The notes under the pieces: model-generated
Database searches by the model: none
What the model was told of the DNA's origin: nothing
The model's input: the letters and a program-made list of their open reading frames with translations, nothing else
DNA from: Tenacibaculum gallaicum
GTDB lineage: Bacteria; Bacteroidota; Bacteroidia; Flavobacteriales; Flavobacteriaceae
Length of the DNA stretch: 64,000 nucleotides
Assembly: GCF_003387615.1 (NCBI RefSeq)
Contig: NZ_QUNS01000001.1
Coordinates: forward strand, 350,241 to 414,240
Direction of reading: 5' to 3'
Made by a program: the position numbers and the translations under genes
Part shown: positions 60,372-64,000 of the stretch, piece by piece
Numbering within the stretch: position 1 is the first letter of the stretch
How the letters are laid out: every line of letters begins with the position of its first letter

Positions 60372-63300
60372 ATGAACAAAAAGTTTAAATTTCTAATTGG
60401 AGGGCTGTCTGTTGCAGCGGTTTCAATTATTGGTTCAGATTATCTTAAAAAGCAAAATGTTGCTGATAAACTGGCTGAACAACGTAAAGTACATAGTACT
60501 TTTTTAAAGGAAAGTCCTTTAAATGAATCGTTAAAATGGGGGAAAAAAGAGAGAAAACTTAAAGGGTTACCACCTAACAGGTATTTTGATCAAATGCAAT
60601 TACTTACCATGAATCCAGCTACAGGAAAAATGGAAGATGGGAGTTTAGCAGGATTGAGAGAAGATCTGTTGAAAAAAAGAGCACAACAAAAAAGTCCTGG
60701 AGACAATGGAAACTCTTGGATAGAAAGAGGTCCTAATAATGTAGGAGGACGTACAAGAGTTGTTTTATTTGATCCAAATGACGGAACAAATAATACCGTA
60801 TATGCTGGTGGAGTAAGTGGAGGTTTATGGAAAAACACCGACATTAGCAATGCCAACTCTCAATGGACAAGAATACAAAATGTACCAGGAAACCTATCGG
60901 TAACTTCTATTACAGTAGATCCAAGAAACTCTAATAGATGGTACGTTGGTACTGGTGAACAATATACAGCAGGTGATGTAGTAGGAAATGGAGTATATGT
61001 AACTACCGATGGAGGTACAACATGGAACGCAGTCAATATACCAGCTGCTGGAGACGCAATTATTAATTACAATGCAAGTAACATTTTTTTATCAGGAGTT
61101 CATTTCGTAAATGATGTATTGGCATGGGATAATGGAGCATCAACAGAATTATTTGTTGCCGTTGGAGCTCACGTATATGGAGATTCTTCTAGCCCTAGAA
61201 ACTGGTTAGGATTACAGTCTGCAGGGTTGTACCGTTCTACAGATAATGGAGCTACTTGGAACAGGATAGAATCTGCCAATATGAAGTATGTTTTTGGAGG
61301 AAAAGACTATTATTATATAGCCAATGATTTAGAGGTTAGTGCAAACAATACGTTATGGATGGGAACTATTGCGTCTGCTTTAGGAGAAGGAGGAGGTAGA
61401 GTATTCAGCTCTACAAATGGAGGAACTTGGTCAGAAGCAACAGCATCTCCTTTAACTGAATCTAACAGGGTTGAAATTGAAACTTCTGCTACTGATGCAA
61501 ATAAAATTTATGCATTAACACAAGGAACAACAAGTGCGGCACCTGTTCATATTTATAAAACAACAAACGCGTTTTCAACAGCGAGTGCAACATCATTACC
61601 AAATGATGCAGATACAAATATTTCAGCAAACGACTTTTGTCGTGGGCAAGCATTTTATGATTTAGTAATTGAAGCAGATCCAACTAATGATAACGTAGTG
61701 TATGTTGGAGGAATTGACTTATTTAAAACGACAAATGGAGGTTCTTCTTGGTCTCAATTATCGCACTGGTATGGAGGTTTTGGTCATCAAAATGTTCATG
61801 CAGATCAGCACTCGATGGCTTTTGGAAATAATGATTCATCAAAAATATTATTCGGTAACGATGGAGGAATCTATTATTCAGGAAACTCTGGAAGTACAAT
61901 TAGCGTAAGAAACAAAGGATACAATGTAACTCAGTTTGTAAAAGCAGGAATTGGTCCTGATGGAGCAGGAGATGTTGATGGAATTTTTAGTGCGGGTGCT
62001 CAAGATAACGGTACACAAGCATTTAGAAATGCAGTTGCAGGAGTTAATAGCTCAACAGAACTAAGCGATGGTGACGGATTCTATACTTTCGTTGATAAAG
62101 ATGGGGACTATATGATTGCTACGTATGTAAACAACGTAATATATAGGTTTAATTTACCTTGGAATGGTTTGGGTAGACAGCAAGGAGGAGCAACAACATT
62201 ATCAAGTGACCAAAATACGGGCGACTTCGTAAACCCTATGGGATATGATAATGATGCTAATCGTTTATTATCGAATGCATCAACAAGTTCAGCTAACTCA
62301 ATTTTGAGTATTAATGTAGCATCAAATTCAAAAGGAAATATTACAAATGCTTTATTAGATGCAAGTCCAACAGCTTTTCAAGCATCTCCTTTTACAAATA
62401 ATGCATGGTTTGTAGGATTGGCAAATGGTAAACTATTAAAACTAACGAATGTTACAAATTCTAGTGCTACATGGTCAAACATAAACACTCCTTTTGTTGG
62501 TTCGGTATCTTCAGTAAGATTCGGAGCTACTGAAGATGATATTTTTGTAACGATACACAACTACGGTGTAACGAGTGTTTGGGCTACTTCAGATGGAGGA
62601 ACAAATTGGGTAAGCAAAGAAGGAAACTTACCAAATATTCCTGTAAGAGATATTTTACAAAACCCATTAGACAGAACAGAAGCTATTTTAGCAACACAAT
62701 TAGGAGTTTGGTCAACATCTAACTTTAATGATGCAAACCCTAACTGGAATCAAGCATATAATGGAATGAGTGATGTTAGTGTTACTTCATTAGATTATTG
62801 GAATGTAAGTGGAGATCATGTAACGAACAAAGTAATTGCGTCTACTTATGGTAGAGGAGTGTTTACAGGTTCATTTACAAGCAATGCTGCTTCCGATAAT
62901 GAAGCACCAACTGCTCCAACAAGTTTAGCTGCTAGTTCAATAACAGCAACAAGTTTAACGTTAAACTGGACAGCATCAACAGATAATGTTGCAGTAACAG
63001 GGTATGACATATATCAAGGAGCAACTAAAATAGGAAGTTCAACAACAACTTCATATAATGTAACAGGTTTAACAGCAAGTACAGCATATACTTTTACTGT
63101 AAAAGCAAAAGATGCAGCAGGAAATGTTTCAGGAGATAGTAATACCGTAAATGCAACTACTACAGCAGCAACAATTACGTATTGTACTTCTAAAGGAGAT
63201 AGTGTTTCTGATGAATATATTGGAAGAGTTCAGTTAGGAAGTATCGATAATTCTTCAGGAGGCGGAAATGGGTATTCTGACCATACTGCAATTTCAACAG

Positions 63301-64000
63301 ACTTAGAAAAAGGTGTATCAAATTCCATTACGATTACTCCAAAGTGGACAGGAAGTAGTTATGATGAAGGATATGGTGTTTGGATTGATTACAACCAAGA
63401 TGGAGATTTTTCTGATGCAGGAGAAACGGTTTGGACCAAGGCTAAATCAAAAGATACGCCTGTAAGTACATCATTCACTGTACCAAGTTCAGCTACAGAC
63501 GGAGCAACAAGAATGAGACTTGTAATGAAATACAATGCTACACCAACAGCTTGTGAAACGTCTTTCGAATATGGAGAAGTTGAGGATTATACAGTAAATA
63601 TTACAGCAGCGGTAGCTGATACACAAGCCCCAACAACACCTAGTAGCTTAGTAACATCAAGTGTTGCACAAACTACGTTAACATTATCATGGACAGCATC
63701 AACAGATAATGTAGATGTTACAGGATATGATGTATATCAAGGAGTAACTAAAATAGGAAGTTCAACAACAACATCTTACAATGTAACTGGGTTAACAGCG
63801 AATACGGCTTATACATTTTCAGTAAAAGCAAAAGATGCAGCAGGAAATATTTCTGTAGCAAGTAATGTTGTAAACGTAACTACATTAAATAACGTTGTTA
63901 CTTATTGTGATTCAAAAGGAAATAGAGTTAGTTATGAATGGATAGATTATGTGTCTTTTGGAGGAATGACTAATACGACTTCTGCCAATGGAGGGTATGG
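60372..64000 (+). CDS. Secreted sialidase/VPS10-fold propeller protein with FN3 and GEVED modules (partial)
   Basis: The frame starts at ATG 60372 and is still open at the window end, so at least 1209 codons are present. The N-terminus (MNKKFKFLIGGLSVAAVSII) is a signal or anchor. Residues about 110-830 are BNR/sortilin-like propeller repeats: TVYAGGVSGGLWKNTD, NRWYVGTGE, VYVTTDGGTTWNAV, LYRSTDNGATWNRI, VYVGGIDLFKTTNGGSSWSQL, VWATSDGGTNWV. Then FN3 (about 845-930), GEVED (about 935-1078), FN3, and the beginning of a second GEVED. The modules match those of the proteases upstream. Glycosidase activity is not certain; no catalytic set is visible. A T9SS sorting domain is expected beyond the window. 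Confidence 0.85.
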   Translation, partial: MNKKFKFLIGGLSVAAVSIIGSDYLKKQNVADKLAEQRKVHSTFLKESPLNESLKWGKKERKLKGLPPNRYFDQMQLLTMNPATGKMEDGSLAGLREDLLKKRAQQKSPGDNGNSWIERGPNNVGGRTRVVLFDPNDGTNNTVYAGGVSGGLWKNTDISNANSQWTRIQNVPGNLSVTSITVDPRNSNRWYVGTGEQYTAGDVVGNGVYVTTDGGTTWNAVNIPAAGDAIINYNASNIFLSGVHFVNDVLAWDNGASTELFVAVGAHVYGDSSSPRNWLGLQSAGLYRSTDNGATWNRIESANMKYVFGGKDYYYIANDLEVSANNTLWMGTIASALGEGGGRVFSSTNGGTWSEATASPLTESNRVEIETSATDANKIYALTQGTTSAAPVHIYKTTNAFSTASATSLPNDADTNISANDFCRGQAFYDLVIEADPTNDNVVYVGGIDLFKTTNGGSSWSQLSHWYGGFGHQNVHADQHSMAFGNNDSSKILFGNDGGIYYSGNSGSTISVRNKGYNVTQFVKAGIGPDGAGDVDGIFSAGAQDNGTQAFRNAVAGVNSSTELSDGDGFYTFVDKDGDYMIATYVNNVIYRFNLPWNGLGRQQGGATTLSSDQNTGDFVNPMGYDNDANRLLSNASTSSANSILSINVASNSKGNITNALLDASPTAFQASPFTNNAWFVGLANGKLLKLTNVTNSSATWSNINTPFVGSVSSVRFGATEDDIFVTIHNYGVTSVWATSDGGTNWVSKEGNLPNIPVRDILQNPLDRTEAILATQLGVWSTSNFNDANPNWNQAYNGMSDVSVTSLDYWNVSGDHVTNKVIASTYGRGVFTGSFTSNAASDNEAPTAPTSLAASSITATSLTLNWTASTDNVAVTGYDIYQGATKIGSSTTTSYNVTGLTASTAYTFTVKAKDAAGNVSGDSNTVNATTTAATITYCTSKGDSVSDEYIGRVQLGSIDNSSGGGNGYSDHTAISTDLEKGVSNSITITPKWTGSSYDEGYGVWIDYNQDGDFSDAGETVWTKAKSKDTPVSTSFTVPSSATDGATRMRLVMKYNATPTACETSFEYGEVEDYTVNITAAVADTQAPTTPSSLVTSSVAQTTLTLSWTASTDNVDVTGYDVYQGVTKIGSSTTTSYNVTGLTANTAYTFSVKAKDAAGNISVASNVVNVTTLNNVVTYCDSKGNRVSYEWIDYVSFGGMTNTTSANGGY

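Overview
The window is AT-rich DNA from a member of the Flavobacteriaceae, most likely a marine Tenacibaculum-like bacterium. This rests on four things seen in the sequence: type IX secretion sorting domains (types A and B), Bacteroidota-type promoters (TTG about 20 bases before TAnnTTTG), start codons without Shine-Dalgarno sequences, and family-typical gene orders such as DUF4175-ybeY-mnmG and nucleotidyltransferase-TPR-DUF4292-EnvC. The species is a guess.

Layout. 1-8.9 kb: end of dut, a GNAT gene, an AraC/amidohydrolase pair, recA, an rRNA pseudouridine synthase, a secreted leucine-rich-repeat protein with a type B sorting domain, elaA and rpiB. 8.9-9.5 kb: a gene-free, very AT-rich stretch with three TTATCAACA DnaA-like boxes, a candidate replication origin. 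9.5-22.7 kb: housekeeping genes (lipid kinase, RNase R, TatA, SPFH protein, mnmG, ybeY, a large DUF4175 protein). These carry a broken ybjQ gene and four parS-like palindromes, one a perfect 16-base GTTCCACGTGGAAC-centred site. Together with the candidate origin they suggest the ori/centromere-proximal part of the chromosome.

22.8-25.6 kb: five intact and two broken genes for small peptides with a shared double-glycine leader (MLKNISNLG...INGG) and variable Cys-rich cores. Four copies follow a repeated promoter/hairpin block of about 90 bases. This looks like an amplifying and decaying family of secreted RiPP or bacteriocin-like peptides. No maturation or export gene is visible nearby, apart perhaps from a barrel protein and a cupin enzyme. 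25.7-30.7 kb: gltX, outer-membrane and small secreted proteins, and a JmjC-like cupin protein.

30.7-38.1 kb: an accessory stretch. Two small GIY-YIG nuclease genes each sit among palindromic REP-like elements (about 120 bases each), of two different sequence families. An AIPR-family phage-defence protein with a PD-(D/E)xK-like N-terminus lies between. A fragment of one REP element lies in frame inside mfd and shares 34 identical bases with an intergenic copy. 38.1-50.7 kb: transport and housekeeping genes (EamA, a kinase-like unknown, a TonB-like protein, dprA, an HU/SPOR protein, thioesterase, AI-2E, EnvC operon, a peptide ABC ATPase).

50.9-64 kb: four consecutive large secreted proteins (two M43 and one M4 zinc metalloprotease, and a sialidase-fold propeller protein cut by the window end). 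All are built from the same FN3 and GEVED modules; the three complete proteases end in type A T9SS sorting domains. The three proteases share a CCCTTCAAAAATG-like start context. This is a block grown by duplication, for degradation of extracellular protein.
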